11,509 nt of DNA from Candidatus Kerfeldbacteria bacterium (GCA_016192205.1 JACPUP010000061.1:1-11509); one strand, 5' to 3'. Counted from the stretch's first letter, positions 1-6,230 are shown. Made by a program: numbers and translations. Notes: generated by a model not told the origin, from the letters alone.

Positions 1-700
1 CGTCGCGGGTATTGATCGGGAAGTAGATTTGTTCGTTCGTGTCGTAGCCCCCGTATGGCGAGCTTTGGTAGTTTCGGGCATGGCCGGTGTCTGTTGAAAG
101 TACTTGACCATTCGGGTACTTCGTCTTGAATTCTTGCCAGGTGATGTTCTGGGCGTCGATCAGCGTCAGCCGCTGACCGACGAGCGGCCCAACCACGGCC
201 CGTCCCTCAATTTGCGCCCACAGCGATTCGGTCTTTCGGTCATACATAAGCAGGTCGGATTGGTAGAGTTTTCCCGAAACGCCAAATTCAACTGCTTGGC
301 CGTCAATCGTCCGGTCGTAGACGATGCCGGTGCCGCAGAGCGGACAGTACGTGACCGCGATCGGCCGCCCGTCAACGGTGTCATTGACGATCTCGTGCCA
401 GACGAGGATTTGGAACGGATAAAATCTGGTGGTCTGACCAACGGTGAGGCTGATCCCCAGGCCTTCGGGATCGTAGATCCCGGCCGCGTCTGCCGCGGCC
501 ACGGCGACAAACTTCGGCGCGTCAATCGATGGTATGCCGTCCTTCCCCGGCCCGCCGTCGACAATGTCCTCGATGGGGATGAGCGCCGCCGTGTTGGCAT
601 TTGAGTGAATAGACACATTCCGTTGTGTGAGTTTCGACCCCCAGATTGCCGCGGCTGTGCCGACGACAACGACGAGCGGGATAATCCAGCGAGACTTCAC
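1..700 (-). CDS. DUF3179 domain-containing membrane-anchored protein (3' end outside window)
   Basis: The frame is open for 233 codons from a GTG at 700 to the left edge, so the C-terminus is missing. Residues 4-20 form a hydrophobic N-terminal anchor, which places the rest outside the membrane. The remainder carries signature blocks of the DUF3179 family: WHEIVND (101-107), TYCPLCGTG (117-125) with a Cys-x-x-Cys pair C119/C122, FGVSGKLY (139-146), a D-R-K-T-E-S-L-W block (154-161) and SPYGGY near the end. The family has no established biochemical role; the conserved cysteines suggest metal or thiol chemistry, which is inference. The GTG overlaps the thioredoxin gene's TGA by 4 nt (GTGA), so translation is probably coupled and this is the last visible gene of the arsR operon. 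The longest ATG frames on either strand here are out of frame with these motifs. The family call is confident; the function is unknown. Confidence 0.88.
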   Translation of the reverse strand, partial: MKSRWIIPLVVVVGTAAAIWGSKLTQRNVSIHSNANTAALIPIEDIVDGGPGKDGIPSIDAPKFVAVAAADAAGIYDPEGLGISLTVGQTTRFYPFQILVWHEIVNDTVDGRPIAVTYCPLCGTGIVYDRTIDGQAVEFGVSGKLYQSDLLMYDRKTESLWAQIEGRAVVGPLVGQRLTLIDAQNITWQEFKTKYPNGQVLSTDTGHARNYQSSPYGGYDTNEQIYFPINTRD

Positions 701-1176
701 GAGCCCTGGGTAATAAAGGATTCAAACTGACTTTCCGACAGATGCCCGACCCGCGTCGTCATTGTCTGGCCGCTTTCATCGAGCAACACGAACGTCGGCG
801 TCCCTCGAACTGCGTACTGTCGAGCCAAGGCCGGTTCTCGGTCAACGTCCCGCTCGGTAATCACGACCTGGTCGGCATGCCGTTCCACGACGTTTTGAAC
901 GTAGGGACTCATGGATTTGCAGATTGTGCACCACGTAGCTGAAAACCAGAGCACCGTCTTCTTGCCAGGATTCGATAGACTCGCGGTAACCGCCGGCGAC
1001 GGCTTGAGGTAAATCGCCGCTCCGGAATTCTGGCCGGCTGCGTGGTTCGAACCGGTTGTGGCCGGACCCGACCCGCGACCGCCGAGCGCGGCTAGGCCCC
1101 AAACCAATAAACCCGTAACGACGATAACGCCAATGACCCAGAGACCGCTTTTGAATGGAGAACGATGTTTTGCCAT
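697..1176 (-). CDS. Membrane-anchored thioredoxin-like protein
   Basis: A 159-aa protein with a basic N-terminus, one transmembrane segment at about residues 12-32 and a short Gly/Ser/Thr-rich linker, followed by a thioredoxin fold at about 60-157. The active site is WCTIC (82-86), with redox cysteines C83 and C86. The cis-proline loop is GTPTF (125-129, P127). One helix and an N-in topology put the redox domain outside the cytoplasm, where it could reduce or oxidise disulfides; the TI dipeptide between the cysteines differs from thioredoxin GP and DsbA PH, so direction cannot be told. It starts at the ATG 1174-1176, 52 nt after the small thiol gene, with no obvious Shine-Dalgarno sequence. 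Its TGA overlaps the DUF3179 start. The position suggests it supplies or removes electrons for its operon partners. The fold is certain; the substrate is unknown. Confidence 0.9.
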   Translation of the reverse strand: MAKHRSPFKSGLWVIGVIVVTGLLVWGLAALGGRGSGPATTGSNHAAGQNSGAAIYLKPSPAVTASLSNPGKKTVLWFSATWCTICKSMSPYVQNVVERHADQVVITERDVDREPALARQYAVRGTPTFVLLDESGQTMTTRVGHLSESQFESFITQGS

Positions 1177-1228
1177 ACGTAACTGTTAGCGTGCAGGTTG
1201 AAATTTGTGATGGTGATGATCGAGACGG

Positions 1229-1525
1229 TCAGTCGATGACTTGCGCCAGCGCCAGCTTGAAGCAACTCGCGTCAGGCACGATTCCCTGGCTGAAGACCCG
1301 ACCGTTGATGGTCACGATCGGCGGATGCCAGCCGCCGCGCCAAAGCACTTTCCAAAAACACAACCACCACGGACGAATGGTGAGCCGAACACTCCCTGGT
1401 GTGAGTCGCGACAACAAGGCTTGGGTGAGGTGGATAGTCGTGTCACACTCTTGGCAGGCCGAACTGGGGATGGTGAACAATCCTTGTTTGCCGGTATAAC
1501 GGAAAATGGTCACTTTGGCCGGCAT
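1229..1525 (-). CDS. Small CxxC thioredoxin/glutaredoxin-like protein
   Basis: A 98-aa protein with no signal peptide. It has a strand-like N-terminus (KVTIFRYTG), a CQEC motif (C24, C27) followed by a helix, an aromatic-rich middle (RPWWLCFW, 51-58), and HPPIVTING (67-75) followed by FSQGIVPD. CxxC before the first helix and a Pro just before a beta-hairpin are the layout of thioredoxin/glutaredoxin folds, with P68 or P69 as cis-Pro candidate. Three more cysteines occur (C56, C88 and the pair above). It starts 3 nt after the arsR stop, so it belongs to the same transcript. I do not recognise a named family; a thioredoxin-fold redox or metal-binding protein is the best reading. Tryptophan-rich segment 53-66 could instead touch the membrane. 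No strong ribosome binding site precedes the ATG. Confidence 0.75.
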   Translation of the reverse strand: MPAKVTIFRYTGKQGLFTIPSSACQECDTTIHLTQALLSRLTPGSVRLTIRPWWLCFWKVLWRGGWHPPIVTINGRVFSQGIVPDASCFKLALAQVID

Positions 1526-1528
1526 GGA

Positions 1529-1855
1529 TTACAAGGTTTTTTCGAGGGCTTGGCGAATGAAGTTCGCCAGCGGGGTTCGAGCGAGCGAGTAGCAAATCAT
1601 TTGACCGTCTCGCCAGCAGGTGACCGCCTCGGCATCTTTTAATAATCGCAGGTGGTGGGAGACTGCCGGCATGGTCATACCAAAAAGCTCGGTGAGGTCG
1701 CTGACGCACAGTTCGGGGTGGAGTGAGAGCGCTCGCAAAATGCGATACCGGCTCGGGTCACTCAGCAAATCAAAGGCCTGGGCCTTACTATCAACTTGGT
1801 CTGTCGCTAGGGCCGAGCGGATCCGCTCGGCTTCGCGGGAAAGAAGGTCGAGCAT
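1529..1855 (-). CDS. ArsR/SmtB-family winged-helix transcriptional regulator
   Basis: A 108-aa protein with the full ArsR fold: an N-terminal helix, LLSDPSRYRILRAL (30-43), the alpha-3 segment ELCVSDL (48-54), a recognition helix TMPAVSHHLRLL (61-72), and the wing CWRDGQMICYSL (80-91). Members repress their own operon and release DNA on binding metal or on thiol modification. Alpha-3 keeps the first cysteine of the classic ELCVCD metal site (C50) but has Ser at the second (S52). Two more cysteines, C80 and C88, lie on the wing. A pure CadC/ArsR thiolate site is therefore not fully conserved, and a redox or persulfide sensor is possible. It heads the operon with the two thiol proteins and DUF3179. 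Start ATG 1853-1855 lies about 27 nt after the predicted transcript start and has no evident Shine-Dalgarno sequence. Confidence 0.93.
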   Translation of the reverse strand: MLDLLSREAERIRSALATDQVDSKAQAFDLLSDPSRYRILRALSLHPELCVSDLTELFGMTMPAVSHHLRLLKDAEAVTCWRDGQMICYSLARTPLANFIRQALEKTL

Positions 1856-1880
1856 AGTCTATTACTTGAACATTTCCATA

Positions 1881-1918
1881 AGTATTTAAATACTAATCTA
1901 AACCAAAACCTGCGTCAA
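1881..1918 (-). promoter_or_regulatory. arsR operon promoter with overlapping palindromic operator
   Basis: Read on the minus strand there is a -35 box TTGACG (1913-1918), a 17-nt spacer and a -10 box TAGTAT (1890-1895). A perfect 14-bp palindrome, AGTATTTAAATACT (1881-1894), covers the -10 box and predicted start site. It extends to 20 bp (1878-1897) with one mismatched pair. An AT-rich inverted repeat across the -10 is where ArsR-family repressors bind, so autoregulation is likely. The sigma-70-type boxes are directly visible; repressor binding is inference. Confidence 0.8.
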
Positions 1919-1954
1919 GAGCATGACCCATGAGCCTGGTTCTGACCGCCCGAC

Positions 1955-2425
1955 CTATGAGGGTTCGTGGCGGGCAAAGGCCATCAAGGCATTCTGCTGT
2001 TTTGGCTCAAGGTGTATTTCGGGTCGGCGTCGTTTGATTGCCGCGATCGCCCGATGGACCGACCTGCCTTGGTAGCGGATGAGGTACGCGGCCAGAAGGG
2101 TCGGGCTTCGTCCATGGCCATTTTTACAGTGGATGTAGACTCTTTCCCGGTGACGCAGACACCAGTCAATGACCTGGCTGCCCAACTCCAGGTCTTTTTG
2201 GGTCGGCGCAGTATGGTCTTTTGTCGGCAACCACAGGAAGTAATCGACACCGCGCGGAGCATCAATTCGTTCTTCTTCGAGCGAGATATCTGCCGTGATG
2301 CCACGCCGCAAGAGTTTCAGATCAAAATGACGCCGGCAACACGCATTCGTGCCTAAGAAGATTCTTGTGGTAATCCGGGAGTAGTCCATGATCGCATGGT
2401 TTCCCATGGGGAAGCGACGCTTCAT
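1955..2425 (-). CDS. Dual-specificity-type protein phosphatase
   Basis: A 156-aa cysteine-dependent phosphatase, probably acting on phosphoserine/threonine/tyrosine or another phosphoester. The P-loop HCKNGHGRS (99-107) matches HCxxGxxR(S/T), giving nucleophile C100, R106 and S107. D70 in the PTKD loop before it is the likely general acid. DYSRITTRIFLGT (14-26) is the typical opening strand of small dual-specificity phosphatases. No signal peptide is seen, so it is cytoplasmic. The start is ambiguous: ATGs at 2425, 2407 and 2389 are in frame. The first lies 6 nt after an extended -10 box, while family similarity begins just after the third. It follows the ppsA gene by about 56 nt on the same strand; whether it regulates that enzyme is unknown. 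The substrate cannot be told from sequence. Confidence 0.9.
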   Translation of the reverse strand: MKRRFPMGNHAIMDYSRITTRIFLGTNACCRRHFDLKLLRRGITADISLEEERIDAPRGVDYFLWLPTKDHTAPTQKDLELGSQVIDWCLRHRERVYIHCKNGHGRSPTLLAAYLIRYQGRSVHRAIAAIKRRRPEIHLEPKQQNALMAFARHEPS

Positions 2426-2431
2426 ATAATC

Positions 2432-2440
2432 AGTATAGCA
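2432..2440 (-). promoter_or_regulatory. Extended -10 promoter of the phosphatase gene
   Basis: On the minus strand TGCTATACT matches the extended -10 consensus (TGn plus TATAAT). I see no good -35 box 16-18 nt upstream. Only 6 nt separate it from the ATG at 2425, so transcription would start at or next to the first base of that codon, giving a leaderless message. The same TGCTATACT sequence stands 7 nt before the gene starting at 5478. Confidence 0.6.
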
Positions 2441-2481
2441 AACAAAGTACCCGCCTTCGCACCGCTGGGTAGCCTAACGCT

Positions 2482-4917
2482 TCAAAAACGTAGCCTCTTT
2501 CCCCGCGCGGACAGCCGGGCCAGATCGACCGTCGTTTTCAAGATCGTGTCGGGGTTCAATGAGATAGAGTCAATCCCCTCTTGCATTAGGAACCGCGCCA
2601 ACTCCGGGTAGTCGGACGGCCCCTGACCGCAGATGCCGATGGGCTTGCCAACCCGCTTGGCCGCCGCAATGGCCTGGGAGAGCAGCCGCTTGACCGCCGC
2701 GTCGTTCTCGTTGCCGATGTGATCAATGAGTCCGGAGTCGCGGTCGAGGCCGAGCGTAAGCTGAGTCAAATCATTCGAGCCGATGGAAAAGCCGTCGAAC
2801 ACCTTGAAGAACTCTTCGGCCAGCACGACGTTGGACGGAATCTCGCACATCACGTAGACCTCGAGGTCGTTGACGTGCTGCTTGAGGCCGTTCTCGGCCA
2901 TGGCGGCGATGACCTTCTTGCCCTCTTCGACCGTGCGGCAGAACGGGACCATCACTTTCAAGTTTTTGAGCCCCATTTCGTCGCGGACTTTCTTGAGCGC
3001 CTTACATTCGAGGTCGAACGCTGGCCGGTATTTTGGATCGTAATAGCGGGACGCGCCGCGCCAGCCAATCATCGGGTTGCGCTCCTCCGGCTCGAACTCG
3101 GCCCCGCCCACGAGCTCGGCGTACTCGTTTGAACGAAAGTCCGCCAGCCGCACGATGACCTCGCGCGGGTAGAACGCTGCGGCAATGGTCGCCACGCCAG
3201 ACGCCAGTTTGTCCACGTAGTACTGCTTCTTGTTGTCGTAGCCAACGGTCAACCGGTCAATCTCGCGCACGGCTGCTGCGTCCTTGAGCTTTGGGTACTT
3301 CACGAGCGCCATCGGATGGACTTTGATGTACGAGTTGATAATGAACTCCTCGCGCGCCAGGCCCACCCCTTCGTTCGGGATCTGGGCCGTGGCGAACGCC
3401 AGCTCGGGCGTGCCGAAAATCATCTTGATGTGCGTTTTCGGCCGCTTGATTTTTTTGAGATTCACTTTGCTCACGCGGAACGGCAGCAGGCCGGCGTAGA
3501 CCTTGCCCACGTCGCCCTCGGCGCAACTCACGGTCACGGACTGGCCGGTACGGATGCGCCTGGTCGCGTCGCCGGCGCCCACGATGGCCGGGATGCCCAG
3601 CTCGCGCGAGACGATGGCGGCGTGGCTGGTGCGGCCGCCTTCGTCGGTCACGATGGCTGCGGCGATTTTCATGATGGGTTCCCAGTCCGGGTCGGTCATC
3701 GTGGTCACGAGCACGTCGCCTTGGCGGAACTTCTCAATGGCCTTTACGTCTCGGATGACATTGGCCCGGCCGCTGCCAATTTTACTGCCAACGCGCGCGC
3801 CCTCGGCCAGCACCTTACCGGTGCGCTGGAGGTGGTACGTCTCAAGAATCGAGGTGTCGCGCTGTGACACGACGGTCTCGGGCCGCGCCTGGACGATGAA
3901 CAGTTCGCCGGTCAGCCCGTCCTTGGCCCACTCCATGTCCATAGGCTTGAACTTCCGCGCCTCGCGCGAGTAGTGGTCTTCAATGACCATCGCCCACTTC
4001 GCCAGCTGGAGCACCTCGCGGTCGGTGATGCAGAACGACTGGCGCTCGGCCCTGGTTGTCAGCACATTCTTCGTCGGATGGTCGCCGGTCGCGTAAACCA
4101 TTTTCTTGCGCTTGGTACCGAGCGACTTGGACACGATGGGCTTGAAGCCGAGTTTCAGCGTGGGCTTGTGCACGTAGAACTCGTCCGGCGACACGGCGCC
4201 CTGGACGACGTTCTCGCCCAAGCCGTACGAAGCGTTGATGAGCACCGCGTCCTTGAAACCGGACTCGGTGTCGATGGAGAACATCACGCCTGAAGCAGCT
4301 CTATCCGAACGCACCATCTTCTGGACGGCCACGGACAGCCCGACGTCGAAGTGGTCGAAGTGTTTATCTTCGCGGTAGCTCAAAGCGCGGTCAGTGAAGA
4401 GCGAAGCAAAGCAGCGGCGGACCGCGTCGAGGAGCGCGTGGGTGCCACGGATGTTCAAAAACGTTTCCTGCTGGCCGGCGAACGATGCATCGGGCAGATC
4501 TTCGGCTGTGGCGGACGAGCGCACGGCTACATCCACGTTCTGACCGTACTGTCCTTCGAGCTTTCGGTAGTTTTCGACAATGGCCGCTTCGAGCTCGGGC
4601 GGCAACGCGGCATTCAAAATGGTTTGCCGCACCTGTCGGCCGCGCTCGCGCAAGTTGCGGAGGTCATGCGTGTCGAGGCCTTTGAGGATGCGGCGAATGT
4701 CATCGTCGATTGCGGCCTTTTTCACGAAATGAAAATAGGCTTTGGCGGTGATGGCGTAGCCGTTCGGAATCCGCACGCCCTTCGGCACGAGGTTGCGATA
4801 CATCTCGCCCAAGCTCGCGTTCTTGCCGCCGACGAGCGGGACGTCGCGGATAGTTACATCATTAAACCAGCGGATGAAGCGACGATGTTTGTTCAGCGAG
4901 TGACGTTGTTTCGGCAT
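2482..4917 (-). CDS. ppsA: Phosphoenolpyruvate synthase (pyruvate, water dikinase)
   Basis: An 811-aa enzyme converting pyruvate, ATP and water to PEP, AMP and phosphate: the gluconeogenic entry step, in the cytoplasm. Domains in order: ATP-grasp-like nucleotide-binding domain (about 20-350, with LVGGKNASLGEM at 28-39 and VRSSATAEDLPDASFAGQQ at 132-150); swivelling phosphohistidine domain (about 370-480) with TDEGGRTSHAA, catalytic H432; and C-terminal PEP/pyruvate TIM barrel (about 495-800) with IGSNDLTQL (712-720) and GICGQGPSD, acid/base C763. The length fits PpsA rather than pyruvate phosphate dikinase, which is longer. The ATG at 4915-4917 is preferred over an in-frame start at 4989, because AGAGG lies 5 nt upstream and the extra 24 residues run through repeat sequence. 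No clear promoter is visible just upstream. All catalytic motifs look intact. Confidence 0.96.
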   Translation of the reverse strand: MPKQRHSLNKHRRFIRWFNDVTIRDVPLVGGKNASLGEMYRNLVPKGVRIPNGYAITAKAYFHFVKKAAIDDDIRRILKGLDTHDLRNLRERGRQVRQTILNAALPPELEAAIVENYRKLEGQYGQNVDVAVRSSATAEDLPDASFAGQQETFLNIRGTHALLDAVRRCFASLFTDRALSYREDKHFDHFDVGLSVAVQKMVRSDRAASGVMFSIDTESGFKDAVLINASYGLGENVVQGAVSPDEFYVHKPTLKLGFKPIVSKSLGTKRKKMVYATGDHPTKNVLTTRAERQSFCITDREVLQLAKWAMVIEDHYSREARKFKPMDMEWAKDGLTGELFIVQARPETVVSQRDTSILETYHLQRTGKVLAEGARVGSKIGSGRANVIRDVKAIEKFRQGDVLVTTMTDPDWEPIMKIAAAIVTDEGGRTSHAAIVSRELGIPAIVGAGDATRRIRTGQSVTVSCAEGDVGKVYAGLLPFRVSKVNLKKIKRPKTHIKMIFGTPELAFATAQIPNEGVGLAREEFIINSYIKVHPMALVKYPKLKDAAAVREIDRLTVGYDNKKQYYVDKLASGVATIAAAFYPREVIVRLADFRSNEYAELVGGAEFEPEERNPMIGWRGASRYYDPKYRPAFDLECKALKKVRDEMGLKNLKVMVPFCRTVEEGKKVIAAMAENGLKQHVNDLEVYVMCEIPSNVVLAEEFFKVFDGFSIGSNDLTQLTLGLDRDSGLIDHIGNENDAAVKRLLSQAIAAAKRVGKPIGICGQGPSDYPELARFLMQEGIDSISLNPDTILKTTVDLARLSARGKRLRF

Positions 4918-4956
4918 TGCACCTCTGATAACGATTCTCGACAATTGACCTGGCTG

Positions 4957-5038
4957 GTAGGCCTGTAGGCAAGCTAGGAAGGTAGCCAATCGTCCTACGA
5001 ACTTGTCTGCCTCCTTTTCTACCGCCCTACTCTCCTAC
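4957..5038. repeat. GTAGG-N3 octamer repeats in opposed orientation
   Basis: GTAGG starts at 4957 and 4965 and recurs, degenerate, as TAGG at 4975 and TAG at 4983 on the plus strand. The complement CCTAC/CTAC follows at 4995, 5019, 5027 and 5035, the last three exactly 8 nt apart. The array fills the ppsA upstream gap and contains the TAG stop codon of the membrane-protein gene. The two orientations can partly pair (CAAGCTAGGA with TCCTACGAACTTG, with a bulge), but there is no following T-tract. It is the same family as the repeat at 9643-9703. Confidence 0.7.
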
Positions 5039-5478
5039 TTTCCTCGTCTCGGCGCCTCGTGGTCACCGAACAGCAGGTGCCGCGTGGTGACGCGGCGCGT
5101 GCGCGCGTAGCCCGTGGCCGTGGTCACGACGATGCCGAAGAGCGAGACGAGAATCGGCAAGCGCACCAGGTCAAGTACGTAGAGAGAATCGCGATATGTC
5201 AGCAGCTCGGTGACGCCGAACGCGAAACCCAATGGGACGCCGGTCAGCCAACTGGTCGTCAAAAGGTGGATGCCGCGACCGCCGTGACGCGTCAGACGGA
5301 ACGACAACACGATGTAGAACACGAGCAGGACGGTCCACAGGTAGATGCCGTGCGTGCGGAAGGCGACGAGCACCACGCCAATGATGCCGGCCGTGAACGC
5401 CAGCACGTTCGCCAGCCGGCCGAACCGGCTCAACGGCCAGTCGCCGATCTTCGTCGTGCTTTTTGGTTCACCCACCAT
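5035..5478 (-). CDS. Small four-helix integral membrane protein, function unknown
   Basis: A 147-aa protein with a hydrophilic N-terminus and four predicted membrane segments at about 21-40, 45-62, 70-91 and 103-122, ending in a basic cytoplasmic-type tail (ARTRRVTTRHLLFGDHEAPRRGK region). I recognise no catalytic motif and no named family; positive charges between helices (RLTRHGGRG) fit an inner-membrane protein. It stands alone between the Nudix gene and ppsA on the same strand. The start ATG at 5476-5478 lies 7 nt after an extended -10 box, so the message is probably leaderless. The stop codon TAG falls inside a GTAGG-type repeat, which may have altered the original C-terminus. The coding call rests on the clean hydrophobic pattern and the promoter position. 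Confidence 0.75.
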   Translation of the reverse strand: MVGEPKSTTKIGDWPLSRFGRLANVLAFTAGIIGVVLVAFRTHGIYLWTVLLVFYIVLSFRLTRHGGRGIHLLTTSWLTGVPLGFAFGVTELLTYRDSLYVLDLVRLPILVSLFGIVVTTATGYARTRRVTTRHLLFGDHEAPRRGK

Positions 5479-5485
5479 AAGAGCA

Positions 5486-5494
5486 AGTATAGCA
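5486..5494 (-). promoter_or_regulatory. Extended -10 promoter of the membrane-protein gene
   Basis: TGCTATACT on the minus strand is identical to the box before the phosphatase gene. It ends 7 nt before the ATG at 5478, placing the transcript start at or one base from the initiation codon. No convincing -35 box is present at 16-18 nt spacing. Confidence 0.6.
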
Positions 5495-5519
5495 AGCGCG
5501 CCGCAAGATGGGAACGAAC

Positions 5520-5595
5520 GAATAAGGAATCGCGAATAAGGAATGAGGGGCGGATGAATGCCTTACCCATATTCCTTACTCGTGATTCCTGATTC
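5520..5595. repeat. GAAT-N3 heptad repeats as an inverted pair
   Basis: Four plus-strand heptads GAATAAG, GAATCGC, GAATAAG, GAATGAG occupy 5520-5547 without a gap. After 20 nt, four minus-strand heptads lie at 5568-5595: GAATCAG, GAATCAC, GAGTAAG, GAATATG in minus-strand order. The two halves can partly pair. The array lies between the membrane-protein promoter and the Nudix 3' region. The same heptad occurs after groEL at 6226-6267. Confidence 0.75.
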
Positions 5596-5739
5596 TTGTC
5601 CTTTGAAATGTCTCAACGCAACCCTCGGCAACAACGTCGTCTGACCAAACTTCGTCCTCATCCTCGTCCTGACCTTCTTGGTCATCGTCCTCGTGGTCGA
5701 CGTCTGGCGCACTGGCAACTGCCGGTGCGCCGCTCCTTT
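5576..5739 (-). other. Unassigned acidic reading frame after the Nudix gene
   Basis: Minus-strand codons after the Nudix stop read in the -1 frame as a strongly acidic stretch (DVDHEDDDQEGQDEDEDEVWSDD) to a stop at 5576-5578, after about 50 residues. No ATG, GTG or TTG follows the Nudix stop in this frame; the only in-frame ATG (5833) lies inside the Nudix gene. It could be the remnant of an acidic small gene, an acidic tail of the Nudix protein lost or reached by a -1 frameshift, or chance. A GAC/GAG-rich composition and the EVWSDD string, similar to QVWTDD in the acidic protein at 8420-8605, favour coding. A hairpin within it favours noncoding. Confidence 0.25.
5706..5731. terminator. Hairpin downstream of the Nudix gene
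   Basis: GGCGCACTGGC and GCCGGTGCGCC form an 11-bp stem (one G-T pair) with an AACT loop, 8 nt beyond the Nudix stop codon. On the minus strand no T-tract follows. On the plus strand TTTTT lies at 5737-5741, so as an intrinsic terminator it would work better for plus-strand transcription. It may still mark the 3' end of the Nudix transcript. Confidence 0.5.
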
Positions 5740-6168
5740 TTATTGCTTGGTGCGATAGCGGATGAACGCGTCGATGGTCTCGGCGTAGCTTTCGGCCAAA
5801 GCAAACGTTTTTGCTTTTTCGGGCGTGACCCATTGCGACTCGGTCAGCTCCTCCCCGTCGAGTTCGAGCATGCCGCCAGCAACTTTCGCATAGATGTCGA
5901 AGTAAATGAAGTGCGCTGGACGTTCAAAATCTTTTGACCCGAGAAGCTCGCCCCACGCAATGACGGCGACGGGTTTCAGCTTGAGACCCGTTTCCTCCTC
6001 GGCCTCGCGCACCAGTGCCGCCATAATCGTTTCGCCCGGCTCGATGTGTCCGCCGGGCAGAACCCACTTGTTCGACCACTGCGGCGAGCGCGCCAAAAGT
6101 ATCCGGCCTTTGTCATCTTCAATGACGGCCGACCCGACCACCTCAACCCCGCGCGGGAATGTCGTCAT
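5740..6168 (-). CDS. Nudix hydrolase
   Basis: A 142-aa cytoplasmic Nudix-fold pyrophosphohydrolase. The Nudix box fits GX5EX7REUXEEXGU exactly at residues 40-62, with G40, E46, R54, E55, metal ligands E58/E59 and G61. It is preceded by KWVLPGGHIEPGE. An N-terminal strand (EVVGSAVIEDDKGRILLARS) and a WVTPEKAKTFAL segment near the C-terminus complete the usual single-domain length. Such proteins cleave nucleoside diphosphates linked to another moiety, for example oxidised nucleotides, NDP-sugars or capped RNA; substrate cannot be assigned. The ATG at 6166-6168 is 9 nt after an extended -10 box. It is a single gene, flanked on both sides by GAAT-N3 heptad arrays, with a GC-rich hairpin just upstream. 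Confidence 0.94.
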   Translation of the reverse strand: MTTFPRGVEVVGSAVIEDDKGRILLARSPQWSNKWVLPGGHIEPGETIMAALVREAEEETGLKLKPVAVIAWGELLGSKDFERPAHFIYFDIYAKVAGGMLELDGEELTESQWVTPEKAKTFALAESYAETIDAFIRYRTKQ

Positions 6169-6177
6169 ATGAAGAAC

Positions 6178-6186
6178 ATCATAGCA
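6178..6186 (-). promoter_or_regulatory. Extended -10 promoter of the Nudix gene
   Basis: TGCTATGAT on the minus strand matches the extended -10 pattern, 9 nt before the ATG at 6168. The predicted leader is only 0-3 nt. No good -35 box is seen; the -35 region overlaps the hairpin at 6201-6230. Confidence 0.55.
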
Positions 6187-6200
6187 TGATCAAGTAGCGA

Positions 6201-6230
6201 GGAAGGACCCGCGCCACCGCGGGTCCTTCC
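6201..6230. terminator. GC-rich hairpin downstream of groEL
   Basis: GGAAGGACCCGCG (6201-6213) pairs perfectly with CGCGGGTCCTTCC (6218-6230) around a CCAC loop: a 13-bp stem. It starts 37 nt past the groEL stop. Neither strand has a T-tract after it, so it is an atypical intrinsic terminator or a 3'-end-stabilising hairpin. It lies just upstream of the Nudix promoter. Confidence 0.6.

Noticed and set aside
104..604. Long plus-strand and alternate-frame minus-strand frames over the DUF3179 gene
   Set aside because: They show no family motifs and Arg/Pro/Ser-biased composition; the GTG-started minus frame carries the complete DUF3179 signature.
1920..1954. Possible terminator after the phosphatase gene (GCCCG/CGGGC pairing)
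   Set aside because: The stem is only 5 bp with a large loop, part of it lies in the coding region, and no T-tract follows.
4918..4989. Extended N-terminus of PEP synthase starting at 4989
   Set aside because: The 24 extra residues come from repeat-containing intergenic DNA; the ATG at 4917 has AGAGG just upstream and fits the family start.
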